DNA of 64,000 nt from contig NZ_JTDI01000004.1 of NCBI RefSeq assembly GCF_000802225.1, positions 124,001 to 188,000 of the forward strand. Reading direction: 5' to 3'. The translations under genes and the position numbers were made by a program. Of this stretch, positions 10,310 to 18,461 are shown piece by piece (within the stretch, counting starts at the first letter, position 1; each line of letters opens with the position of its first letter). Source of the stretch: Novosphingobium malaysiense (GTDB lineage: Bacteria > Pseudomonadota > Alphaproteobacteria > Sphingomonadales > Sphingomonadaceae). The notes beneath the pieces are model-generated. The model worked only from the letters and a program-made list of their open reading frames with translations, searched no databases and was not told the origin of the DNA.

Positions 10310-10442
10310 CGAAGCGATGATGCGCCAAACAATGCTGCGCTGCAACGATGTTCACTTTGCATCACAGGGAAATTCGCTAGATTTCTTACTGTCGCACGCG
10401 ATTGCCGCCAAACCGTCATCGTGGCATGCAAGGAGCCACCAA

Positions 10443-12638
10443 GTGAAAACCGAGAACATGCTGGATATTCGCGACGACTCGAGTGACGACGAATTCTGCG
10501 AGACATCGCAGCTTGCCGCCCTGCCCAACCGCTATTTCAACCGCGAACTGAGCTGGCTGGCCTTCAACGAGCGCGTTCTCGCCGAGGCGACCAATCCCAA
10601 CTACCCGCTGTTCGAGCGGCTGCGCTTCCTCTCGATTTCCGGCAGCAACATCGACGAGTTCCTGATGGTCCGCGTCGCGGGCCTGGCCGGGCAGGTTCGC
10701 CGCCAGATCGAGGAAAGCTCGATCGACGGCATGACGCCGTCGCAAACGCTGACCGCCACGCATGAAAAGGTCCTGGCGCTCGAGGAAGTTCAGCAGACGA
10801 TCTGGAGCGGCCTCAAGAGCGAACTCATCGAGCAGGGTATCACCGTGGTCGGCGACCAGAAGCTCGATTCCTCGCGCGAACGCTGGCTCAAGGACTACTT
10901 TGCCGAGCACATCATGCCGGTGATCACGCCGCAGGCCATCGACCCGGCCCATCCCTTTCCCTTCGTTGCCAACCAGGGGATCGGCATCATCTTCTCGCTG
11001 ACCCGCACAGCCGACGATGCGCAGGTGATGGAAATGGTCCTGATCCCGACGCCGCTGCCGCGCTTCATCCGCATCCCCGGCGAGGACGCGGCCTGGATTT
11101 CCATCGAGGACCTGATCTGCCGCCACGCAGTGCAGCTCTTTCCCGGCTTCCGCATCAACGGCCATGGCGTTTTCCGTGTCCTGCGCGACAGCGACCTCGA
11201 GATCGAGGAAGATGCCGAGGATCTGGTCCGCTACTTCCGCACCGCGATCCAGCGTCGCCGCCGCGGGCTCGTGATCGTTCTGCAACTGCAGGGCAAGTTC
11301 GATCCGGCGGCCGAGGAACTGCTACGCACCCAGCTCGGGCTCGACCGGGCGCTGGTGATGAAGACCGACGGGATCATCGGCTTTTCCGGGCTCTCCGCGA
11401 TCTGCGACGAGGACCGCCCGGAACTGAAGTTCGAACCCTATTCCCCGCGCTATCCCGAGCGCATCCTCGAACACGACGGCGACATCTTCGCGGCGATCCG
11501 CGAAAAGGACATCGTCATCCAGCACCCCTACGAGAGCTTCGAGGTGGTGATCGATTTCCTGCGGCAGGCCGCACGCGATCCGGACGTGATCGCGATCAAG
11601 CAGACGCTCTACCGCGCCGGCAAGCAGTCGGGCATCATCAATGCCCTCATTACCGCCGCCGAAGCCGGAAAGTCGGTCACGGCCGTGGTCGAACTCAAGG
11701 CCCGCTTCGACGAGGAGCAGAACCTGCTCTGGGCCAGTCAGCTCGAAAGGGCGGGCGTGCAGGTCATCTACGGCTTCGTCGACTGGAAGACCCACGCCAA
11801 GGTCTCGATGGTCGTGCGCCGCGAAGGCGACAGCGATGCCGGCGGGTATCGCACGTACTGCCACTTCGGAACCGGCAACTATCATCCGGTAACCGCGCGC
11901 ATCTATACCGACCTGTCCTACTTCACGGCCGATCCCGCGGCGGGGCGCGATGCCGGCCGCCTGTTCAATTTCATCACCGGCTATGTCGAACCCAAGCGCA
12001 CCGAACTGCTTTCGATCTCGCCGATCTCGCTGCGCTCGAAGCTTTACGAGTTGATCGACACGGAAATCGCCAATGCCAAGGCAGGCAAGCCGGCCGCGAT
12101 CTGGGCCAAGATGAATTCGCTGACCGACCCCGAACTGATCGACCGTCTCTATGCCGCCAGCCAGGAAGGCGTGGACATCGACCTCGTCGTGCGCGGCATC
12201 TGCTGCCTGCGCCCCGGCATCGCCGGCCTTTCGGAAAACATCGCCGTGAAGTCCGTCATCGGCCGTTTCCTGGAGCACTGCCGGATCTGGGCGTTCGCCA
12301 ACGGTGCCCACCTGCCCAACCGCCGCGCCAAGGTGTTCATCACCTCCGCCGACGGCATGAGCCGCAATCTCGACCGGCGGGTCGAGACCATGATACCCAT
12401 GCGCAACAAGACCGTCCACGATCAGGTGCTGGGCCAGGTCATGCTGGCCAACCTGCTCGATACCGAACAGAGCTGGCTGCTCAATCCCGACGGCACCTAC
12501 AATCGGGTCGGCACGGTCGATAAGCCTTTCAACCTGCACCGCTATTTCATGACCAACCCCTCCCTGTCCGGTCGCGGTGCGGCAATTGCCAGTGGACGAA
12601 AGGTGCCAAAGCTCTCGCTAAGGCGCGGCTATATCTGA
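10443..12638 (+). CDS. ppk1: Polyphosphate kinase 1
   Basis: It reversibly transfers the gamma phosphate of ATP onto inorganic polyphosphate. The 731-residue length fits PPK1. The N domain opens RYFNRELSWLAFNERVL, and the phosphohistidine region is present as HFGTGNYHPVTARIYTDLS. The C2 domain contains NRRAKVFITSADGMSRNLDRRVE. The GTG at 10443 is preferred because AGGAG at 10431-10435 sits 7 nt upstream; an in-frame ATG at 10458 is the alternative. It is followed after 54 nt by ppx, the usual pairing for polyphosphate turnover, and lies in a window rich in Pho-regulon genes. No convincing Pho box was found directly upstream. Confidence 0.97.
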   Translation: MKTENMLDIRDDSSDDEFCETSQLAALPNRYFNRELSWLAFNERVLAEATNPNYPLFERLRFLSISGSNIDEFLMVRVAGLAGQVRRQIEESSIDGMTPSQTLTATHEKVLALEEVQQTIWSGLKSELIEQGITVVGDQKLDSSRERWLKDYFAEHIMPVITPQAIDPAHPFPFVANQGIGIIFSLTRTADDAQVMEMVLIPTPLPRFIRIPGEDAAWISIEDLICRHAVQLFPGFRINGHGVFRVLRDSDLEIEEDAEDLVRYFRTAIQRRRRGLVIVLQLQGKFDPAAEELLRTQLGLDRALVMKTDGIIGFSGLSAICDEDRPELKFEPYSPRYPERILEHDGDIFAAIREKDIVIQHPYESFEVVIDFLRQAARDPDVIAIKQTLYRAGKQSGIINALITAAEAGKSVTAVVELKARFDEEQNLLWASQLERAGVQVIYGFVDWKTHAKVSMVVRREGDSDAGGYRTYCHFGTGNYHPVTARIYTDLSYFTADPAAGRDAGRLFNFITGYVEPKRTELLSISPISLRSKLYELIDTEIANAKAGKPAAIWAKMNSLTDPELIDRLYAASQEGVDIDLVVRGICCLRPGIAGLSENIAVKSVIGRFLEHCRIWAFANGAHLPNRRAKVFITSADGMSRNLDRRVETMIPMRNKTVHDQVLGQVMLANLLDTEQSWLLNPDGTYNRVGTVDKPFNLHRYFMTNPSLSGRGAAIASGRKVPKLSLRRGYI

Positions 12639-12692
12639 CATAGGGGCGACAGGCGGCTCGGAACATCGGGCGCAGTGATTCGTCTGGATTGA

Positions 12693-14174
12693 ATGATCGG
12701 CATCAGCCACTCGACCAGGAAGCGCGCCATAATCGACATCGGGTCGAACACGGTGCGATTGGTGGTCTACAACGGCCCGCCCCGCGCGCCGGTGGTCATC
12801 CTCAATGAAAAGGTCAACGCGCGCCTCGGCAAGGACCTCGGCCGTACCGGCGCGATTTCAGACAAGTCGATGCGCACCGCGCTTTCGGCCCTCGCCCGCT
12901 TTGCCGAACTGCTGAAACTGCTCGAAGTCGACACGGTCGAATGCGTTGCCACTGCCGCCGCGCGCGACGCCAGCAACGGCCCCGAATTCCTCGATGCGGT
13001 ACGTGGATTCGGTCTGTCTCCACGCCTGCTCTCGGGCGAGGAGGAGGCGCGTGCCAGCGCAATGGGCGTGATCGCGGCCTTTCCCGGCGCCCACGGCGTC
13101 GTTGCCGATCTGGGCGGCGGCAGTCTCGAACTCGTCGAAGTCGACCGCGGCACCAGCGGCAGCGGCATCACCCTGCCTTTCGGCACCCTGCGGCTGAGCG
13201 ACCTGCGCGCCGGCGGCGCCGCGAAGTTCGCCGCAACGGTTCGCGAGGGGCTGGAGCGGGTTGCCTGGCACAAGGGCGGCGACCTGCCGCTGTACATCGT
13301 CGGCGGCTCCTGGCGTGCCCTCGCGCTTCAGGCGATGCGCGTGCTCGACTGGCCGGTGGACGATCCGCACGGTTTCGAACTCACCGGAGAGGAAGCCCTG
13401 CGGATCGCCCGCCTGTTCGCCAAGGGCAAGATCGACAATCCCGATCCGCGCATATCCAATTCACGTCTGGGTACGCTGCCCGATGCCGCCGCCCTGATGG
13501 CCGAAGTGGTTACCCAGCTGCGCCCGTCGCGCCTGGTATTCTCCTCGTGGGGACTTCGCGAAGGTCTGCTCCATGCGCAGCTCGAGCCGGAAGTGCAGGC
13601 GCAGGACCCGATGCTCGCCAGCATTGCCGGCTTCACTCTCGGAGCGCGGGTGACCGCGACGGACGCCCTGGCCGTCTGCGATTGGACGGCCGCCGTGTGC
13701 CAGGAGGATCCCGACGAGGGCAAATTGCGGCAGGCCTCAACGCTGCTGGCGCTTGCCGCCATGCGTACCGAACCCAACCTGCGCACCGAGGAAGCGATGA
13801 CCTGGGCGCTACGCAAGCGCTGGATCGGCCTGGACATGCACGGGCGCGGAATGATGGCGATGACGATCTTCGCCAACTCGGGTCTGACGACCGTGCCGGA
13901 ACAGTTCTCCCGCCTTGCCGAGCAGAAGGACCTCGACCGCGCCATCGCCTGGGGCCTTGCGGTACGCCTGTGCCGCCGTCTGCACGGTGGCAGTCCGAAG
14001 CCGCTGGCGTGGACGTCGCTGCGCCGCGACGACACGCAGCTGACGCTGAACCTGTCGCCCCCGGCCCTGCCGCTGTTCGCCAACAGCACGACAAAGGACC
14101 TCAGGGTGCTGGCCGACTGGCTGGGCCTGGAGTGGTGCGTGCGCACCGAAAGCGACGTGCTCGCCGAGGGGTGA
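12693..14174 (+). CDS. ppx: Exopolyphosphatase (Ppx/GppA family)
   Basis: This 493-residue protein of the ASKHA fold hydrolyses terminal phosphates of polyphosphate and possibly pppGpp. The phosphate-1 motif is IDIGSNTVRLVVYNG near residue 14, and the second phosphate motif is VADLGGGSLELVEV near 140. The C-terminal half includes an HD-like helical region typical of longer alphaproteobacterial members (TWALRKRWIGLDMHGRGMMA). It follows ppk1 by 54 nt on the same strand, so the two are probably co-transcribed. The gene ends facing the convergent virB11 gene with a hairpin between them. Confidence 0.95.
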   Translation: MIGISHSTRKRAIIDIGSNTVRLVVYNGPPRAPVVILNEKVNARLGKDLGRTGAISDKSMRTALSALARFAELLKLLEVDTVECVATAAARDASNGPEFLDAVRGFGLSPRLLSGEEEARASAMGVIAAFPGAHGVVADLGGGSLELVEVDRGTSGSGITLPFGTLRLSDLRAGGAAKFAATVREGLERVAWHKGGDLPLYIVGGSWRALALQAMRVLDWPVDDPHGFELTGEEALRIARLFAKGKIDNPDPRISNSRLGTLPDAAALMAEVVTQLRPSRLVFSSWGLREGLLHAQLEPEVQAQDPMLASIAGFTLGARVTATDALAVCDWTAAVCQEDPDEGKLRQASTLLALAAMRTEPNLRTEEAMTWALRKRWIGLDMHGRGMMAMTIFANSGLTTVPEQFSRLAEQKDLDRAIAWGLAVRLCRRLHGGSPKPLAWTSLRRDDTQLTLNLSPPALPLFANSTTKDLRVLADWLGLEWCVRTESDVLAEG

Positions 14175-14186
14175 ACCTCCCCGCTC

Positions 14187-14208
14187 CGCCCCGTTGCAGG
14201 ACGGGCGG
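14187..14208. terminator. Hairpin between convergent ppx and virB11
   Basis: CCGCCCCGT pairs with ACGGGCGG around a short loop in the 62-nt gap between two converging stop codons. Its position suits a bidirectional terminator, although it lacks a long T-tract. Confidence 0.45.
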
Positions 14209-14236
14209 TGCTTGCATTGAAACCTTGCCGAAGCGC

Positions 14237-15283
14237 TCAGACCAGCGTCTGGCTTTCCGCGATCTGGCTGATGCCGCGCTTGCCGTCCTGACGATCGAGC
14301 TGGACGACGATGTCGATGACGGAAGCGGCGTACTCGAGGGTCTCGGCACGCGTCAGGCCGATTCCCGTCTGCATCGCCATCAGCCCGATCTGCTCCAAGG
14401 CACCGCGCGGGGTATTCGCATGGACGGTGGAGAACGAACCGGGGTGGCCGGTGTTGATCGCGCGCAGGAAGGAAACGGTCTCGTTGCCGCGCAGCTCGCC
14501 CAGGACAATGCGGTCGGGGCGCAGGCGCAGCGCGGCCTGCAGCAGGTCGTTCGCGGAAACCTTGGCCTCGCCCAGTTCGCCCTTCACCGCGATCAGGCCC
14601 ACGCCATTGGCGCCCGGCAGGCGCAGTTCGGCGGTGTCCTCCACCAGCACCACGCGCTCCTGCTCGGGGATCTCGGAAAGCATGGCGTTGAGGAAGGTGG
14701 TCTTGCCGGTCGAGGTGCCGCCGGAGATCAGGATCGTGCGGCGGCGGCGGATGGCATCGCGCAGGAAGGCGATGGGCTCGGCCATGGCATCGGGGGCCGG
14801 CTCCTCGCGCGGGGGTGTGATCGGGCCGCGGTCGTAGGCATCGAGCGGCAGTTCGAGCAGACGGTGGCGGCGGATCGCCATGGCCCAGTTGGCGCGTGTC
14901 GCCGGCGGACCGACAAGCTGGATACGGGCGCCGGACTGCCCTGCCCCATAGGCCGGCAAAGTGGCCGATAGCAGCGGGTGCTCGCGGTTGATGCCCTGGT
15001 GGCTGATGCGCGCCACCTGCTCGGCCAGGCGCTGCAGCAGCCGGTTGTCCATCTCCGGCAGGGCAATGCGCTGCATGCCCGGATGCGCGGCATCCTCGAC
15101 CCAGACCTCCCCTGGGCGGTTGACCAGGATCTCGGTGACCGTCTCGCGGTCGAGCCAGGGCCGCAGCGGCGCGAGATAGGCATCGAGATAGACGCTGCGC
15201 TGCACTTCCGGGGAAGGCGTTGTGTCAGACATCGCTGCGCCACCGGCGGCGCGTTCCGGCTGCAAGGGAAGGACTTCCGCCAT
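14237..15283 (-). CDS. virB11: Type IV secretion ATPase VirB11/TrbB family
   Basis: This is a hexameric cytoplasmic traffic ATPase that drives pilus assembly and substrate transfer. The 348 residues contain an N-terminal domain (TEILVNRPGEVWVE), Walker A GGTSTGKTTFLNAM, an Asp box (VVLVEDTAELRLPG), Walker B-like LRPDRIVLGELRG and the His box GHPGSFSTVHAN. All motifs look intact. The ATG at 15283 lies 6 nt after the virB10 stop with AAGG nearby; an internal ATG at 15232 is possible. It is the last gene of the locus. Confidence 0.93.
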   Translation of the reverse strand: MAEVLPLQPERAAGGAAMSDTTPSPEVQRSVYLDAYLAPLRPWLDRETVTEILVNRPGEVWVEDAAHPGMQRIALPEMDNRLLQRLAEQVARISHQGINREHPLLSATLPAYGAGQSGARIQLVGPPATRANWAMAIRRHRLLELPLDAYDRGPITPPREEPAPDAMAEPIAFLRDAIRRRRTILISGGTSTGKTTFLNAMLSEIPEQERVVLVEDTAELRLPGANGVGLIAVKGELGEAKVSANDLLQAALRLRPDRIVLGELRGNETVSFLRAINTGHPGSFSTVHANTPRGALEQIGLMAMQTGIGLTRAETLEYAASVIDIVVQLDRQDGKRGISQIAESQTLV

Positions 15284-15289
15284 GGCTGA

Positions 15290-16378
15290 TCACTGGACCT
15301 TGCTGAAGTCGAGGTCCTTGGCGGTGAACACGCGGATCGGCTCGCCCTGACGCACACGGATCGTGGGGCCGACATTGGCGCTGTTCTGTACCGCCGCCGC
15401 CGCGGCCGACTGGCCGCCGCCGATCACCACGTTGGCGCCGCTGGAAACCAGCGAGGAAAGCCCGCCCACGACCGAAAGCAGCATCGCGGAACCGAAGCGC
15501 TCGAAGAAGTGGCTCTTGACCTTGCCCGGCAGGCCGGTCTCGCCGCCGAAGGCGATCGCCGGCGAACCGAGATTCACCGAAACGCCGTCCGGACGGATCA
15601 GGCGGGTCCAGATCACGTAGGCGCGCTTCTGTCCGGCAGACAGGCCGCTCTTGTACTGGCCGATGAGGCGCGAGGAGCGCGGGACGAGCACGTTCTTGCC
15701 GTCGAAGCTGCGCACGTCGGTGGAGACGATGGCGCGCACGTAGCCGGGCACGTCGGTATCGATCGCGGTTTCCAGAACCGCCGGGATCAGCGTGCCCTGC
15801 GTCACCGTGGTCGCGGGATCGAACGAACTGGCCGCCGTCGCGGTCGAGCCGGTACCCGAAAGGCGCGCGGCGAAGTCCTCGTTGGCATTGCCGCTGCTCT
15901 TGAAGCCTTCTCCGGCGGGACCGACGTCAGGCGCCGCGCCGTTCGCGCCGGCATCGAAGACAACCGTGGGGCTGGCGTAGGGATTGGACTGGGGCGCATT
16001 GGCCGGGTTCTGGGTCGGCTCCGCTGACAGAACCGGCGCCGGAGCCGGCGCAGGCAGTGCCGCGGGGCGCGGTTCAGGCTTGGGCGCAGGCGCGATGGCA
16101 GCCGGCGCCGCCCCGGGCTGCGGCACGGCAGGCTGCGGCGCGGCATCGCCGGCAGGAGCGTTGCGGGCCGAGTTCATCGTCAACAGGGTAAGCCCGCCCA
16201 GCGCCCCGACGATCAGGATGCCGGCGGCCAGGCCAAGGCCATCGCCCTTCTTGCGCTGCGAGACCTGCGGCAGGACATTGCGCGTGGCGAGATCGATAAC
16301 TTGTGCACCGTCGCCCTCGCGCGGATCGGTGCTGCCTTCGGGCGTGAGGCGTTCACGCAGGGACGAATTGGGCGCCAT
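15290..16378 (-). CDS. virB10: Type IV secretion channel protein VirB10/TrbI family
   Basis: VirB10 spans inner membrane, periplasm and outer-membrane core complex. The 362-residue protein has a cytoplasmic N-terminus, one membrane segment (GLAAGILIVGALGGLTLLTM, near residues 48-67), a long Pro/Ala-rich periplasmic linker, and the conserved C-terminal beta domain. That domain includes TLIPAVLETAIDTDVPGYVRA, FDGKNVLVPRSSRLIGQYKSG and a GRF-like RFGSAMLLSVVGG antenna helix. It follows virB9 with a 3-nt gap and precedes virB11. Confidence 0.93.
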   Translation of the reverse strand: MAPNSSLRERLTPEGSTDPREGDGAQVIDLATRNVLPQVSQRKKGDGLGLAAGILIVGALGGLTLLTMNSARNAPAGDAAPQPAVPQPGAAPAAIAPAPKPEPRPAALPAPAPAPVLSAEPTQNPANAPQSNPYASPTVVFDAGANGAAPDVGPAGEGFKSSGNANEDFAARLSGTGSTATAASSFDPATTVTQGTLIPAVLETAIDTDVPGYVRAIVSTDVRSFDGKNVLVPRSSRLIGQYKSGLSAGQKRAYVIWTRLIRPDGVSVNLGSPAIAFGGETGLPGKVKSHFFERFGSAMLLSVVGGLSSLVSSGANVVIGGGQSAAAAAVQNSANVGPTIRVRQGEPIRVFTAKDLDFSKVQ

Positions 16379-16381
16379 GGA

Positions 16382-17233
16382 TCAGTTCCCCCCGTTCGCG
16401 GCAGCAGGCGCAGCCGCAGGATTGGTCGTGTTCGCGGCCATCGCCGCCGATGTGTGGACACGCTCGGGCTGGGTGTTTTCCAGCTCGGCACTGGCCTTGC
16501 CGGAGCGCAGGATGATCTTCTTCGGCACGTCGGAGATGACGATGGTCGATCCGCGCACGGCATAGTTGACCGGCCCTTCCTCGCCCTTCTCGTTCTCGAT
16601 CAGGATCGCCGGGACGGAGGCCTTTTCCGGCCAGAGCAGATAGGTCGCATCGCCGTCGTCATAGACACGCGCGGGCAGCAGCTTGTCCGAACCGGTACGC
16701 TTCCAGGCAAAGTTGAGGCTCGCCGGATCGGCCGGCGCGGCGACGGGATCGCCGGTGGCCAGGGCCTGTTCCATGGGGTTGAGAGCGGCCAGCGCCGCTC
16801 CCGCGGCCGGAGCGGCGGGCGGCTCGTCCTTGTAGGTGAAGCGCAACATGTACAGCGGCTTCGTCCTGGGCGAGGCAACGAGGTCGAAGAAATAGGTGTG
16901 GCGGTCCGTCACCACCGTCATGTTGGTGCGCGCGGTCGCTTCCAGCGGCTTCACGAACAGCAGGTCGGCGCGCTTGTTGGGCGTGATCTGCCAGGCCTGC
17001 GAATCGCCGACGGCCACGTTCTCGATCGATTCCCCGTCGCCGAACACGATGGCGGCCTGAATGCCGGCCTTGCCATCGATCCGCACGACTTCGCTGTCGT
17101 TGTAGGCATGCTGGACAAGGCGATCGTCGCCCGGCTTGGCGCCTTCGGCATGAGCCGGCGCGGCAACGCCGGCCAGCAGCATGGGGGCCAGAAGCGGCGT
17201 CAGGGCGCGCAGCCGGTTCGGCTTGCGAGTCAT
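16382..17233 (-). CDS. virB9: Type IV secretion core protein VirB9/TrbG family
   Basis: This 283-residue periplasmic/outer-membrane component has a Sec signal peptide (LLAPMLLAGVAAPAHA, cleavage near 29). The VirB9 N domain contains VFGDGESIENVAVGDSQAW, NMTVVTDRHTYFFDL and a Pro/Ala linker. The C-terminal domain contains YLLWPEKASVPAI and ends in an Ala/Asn-rich tail. VirB9 normally pairs with the lipoprotein VirB7 and with VirB10; no VirB7 reading frame was noticed beside it. Its ATG overlaps the virB6 stop by 4 nt. Confidence 0.9.
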   Translation of the reverse strand: MTRKPNRLRALTPLLAPMLLAGVAAPAHAEGAKPGDDRLVQHAYNDSEVVRIDGKAGIQAAIVFGDGESIENVAVGDSQAWQITPNKRADLLFVKPLEATARTNMTVVTDRHTYFFDLVASPRTKPLYMLRFTYKDEPPAAPAAGAALAALNPMEQALATGDPVAAPADPASLNFAWKRTGSDKLLPARVYDDGDATYLLWPEKASVPAILIENEKGEEGPVNYAVRGSTIVISDVPKKIILRSGKASAELENTQPERVHTSAAMAANTTNPAAAPAAANGGN

Positions 17234-18456
17234 CGTGTCTTCTCCTTGACCGGCAGCCTGCCGGCATCGTTCGAGGCGCTGCGGAACCGGCTGCCGATCC
17301 CGCGCGTGCGCGCTGCATTGTCTCCCGAGCGCAACGGTTCGATCCCGCCGCCGCTCACCTGGGTAATTACCGTGCGCCGTTCACTGGCGCGCGCGCCCGA
17401 GCCGCCGTCGTGCTGCGGCACCTCGGCCATCGCCGAAGCGCCTGCTGTCGCGATGCCTGAAGCACGCGCCTGATGAGCCGGCGCGGCATAGGCCTGCGCC
17501 GGCAAGGCCGCTGCCGGAGCGGCGGACTGGCCGCCACGCGACCCCTGCTCGCGCTCCTCGCCGGCAAGGCCGAATACCCGCCAGCCCGCTGCCATCGTCG
17601 CCGCGACCTTGACGACCATGATCATCAGCGCGACGTGGACCGCCGCCACCAGAAAGAACGCCATGGCCGCGCGCCCGTCCAGTTCGCCCATGTTGGCGCT
17701 CTGCACGAGACCGGAAATGATCGGCACCAGCAGTTCCAGCGTGATGCCGCCGCCCAGAACCACGAAAAGCGGGGTAATCGCCGTCAGTGCCAGGCCGCGC
17801 AGCCAACCGGCCGTGAGCCCGCGCGTGCCGTTGAACAGGGCCAGAACCACGAAGACCGGCCCCACCGCCAGCAGCACCGCCAGGGCAATGCGCGCCGTCA
17901 GCAGGACACCCACCGTGCCCAGCAAGAGTAGTAGCGCGCCCATCCACATGATGGTTTCGGGCGTAAGCATTCCCGCGCCGGCAGCCGCAGCCGCCTGCTC
18001 GTTGCCGCCACCGCCTTGCGCGGCGCCATTGGTCGCAATGTCCGAAATCGCGGCGAAAACGATGTCTATACGGTCGCCGAAGATCGTCGTCGCCGATCCC
18101 TTCACGCCCATCAGGATGCCCGCGATCCAGTCCGGCCCGCCAAGCGCAATGTTCCACACCACGCTCTGATAGGCGATCCAGCTCGTGGCGAAGGTCAGCA
18201 CCACGCCGACGCGCAGCATGCGCGGGGTCAGCGCCGAGACACCCAGCGTCGAACGGCCGGTCAGCAGCGAATAGGCGAAGAAGGCGATGTAGAGCGTGAG
18301 CAGGATCGTCAGCACCGGCGCCATCGCGCCGCCTGCACCGAACAGCCGGCCGAAGGCACTGGCCGCCATCTCGTTGGCGACGCAATCGACAGCGCGCAAC
18401 GCCGGGGCGACCCCGGCGGAAGCGACTTCGGTGAGTTGGTTGCAGGCGCTGGACAT
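17230..18456 (-). CDS. virB6: Type IV secretion membrane protein VirB6/TrbL family
   Basis: This 408-residue polytopic inner-membrane protein has an N-terminal extracytoplasmic part, about six hydrophobic segments (for example MAPVLTILLTLYIAFFAY, WMGALLLLLGTVGVLL, IALAVLLAVGPVFVVLALF and AMAFFLVAAVHVALMIMVV), and an Ala/Gly-rich cytoplasmic tail ending in KEKTR. The central RIALAVLLAVGPVFVVLALFNGTRGLTAGWLRG stretch is typical of TrbL/VirB6. It starts 5 nt after virB4 and overlaps virB9 by 4 nt. I looked for a fused VirB8 domain and saw none. Confidence 0.88.
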   Translation of the reverse strand: MSSACNQLTEVASAGVAPALRAVDCVANEMAASAFGRLFGAGGAMAPVLTILLTLYIAFFAYSLLTGRSTLGVSALTPRMLRVGVVLTFATSWIAYQSVVWNIALGGPDWIAGILMGVKGSATTIFGDRIDIVFAAISDIATNGAAQGGGGNEQAAAAAGAGMLTPETIMWMGALLLLLGTVGVLLTARIALAVLLAVGPVFVVLALFNGTRGLTAGWLRGLALTAITPLFVVLGGGITLELLVPIISGLVQSANMGELDGRAAMAFFLVAAVHVALMIMVVKVAATMAAGWRVFGLAGEEREQGSRGGQSAAPAAALPAQAYAAPAHQARASGIATAGASAMAEVPQHDGGSGARASERRTVITQVSGGGIEPLRSGDNAARTRGIGSRFRSASNDAGRLPVKEKTR

Positions 18457-18461
18457 GACGC

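Noticed and set aside
10310..10442. A Pho box upstream of ppk
   Set aside because: CTGTCGC and CCGTCAT are present but 24 bp apart, out of the 11-bp phase seen at the other sites.
6740..10486. A 1,248-codon open frame on the plus strand opposite the transglutaminase gene
   Set aside because: It is antisense to a protein with intact catalytic motifs and its translation is Arg/His/Gly-rich without domains. Long antisense frames are expected at this GC content.
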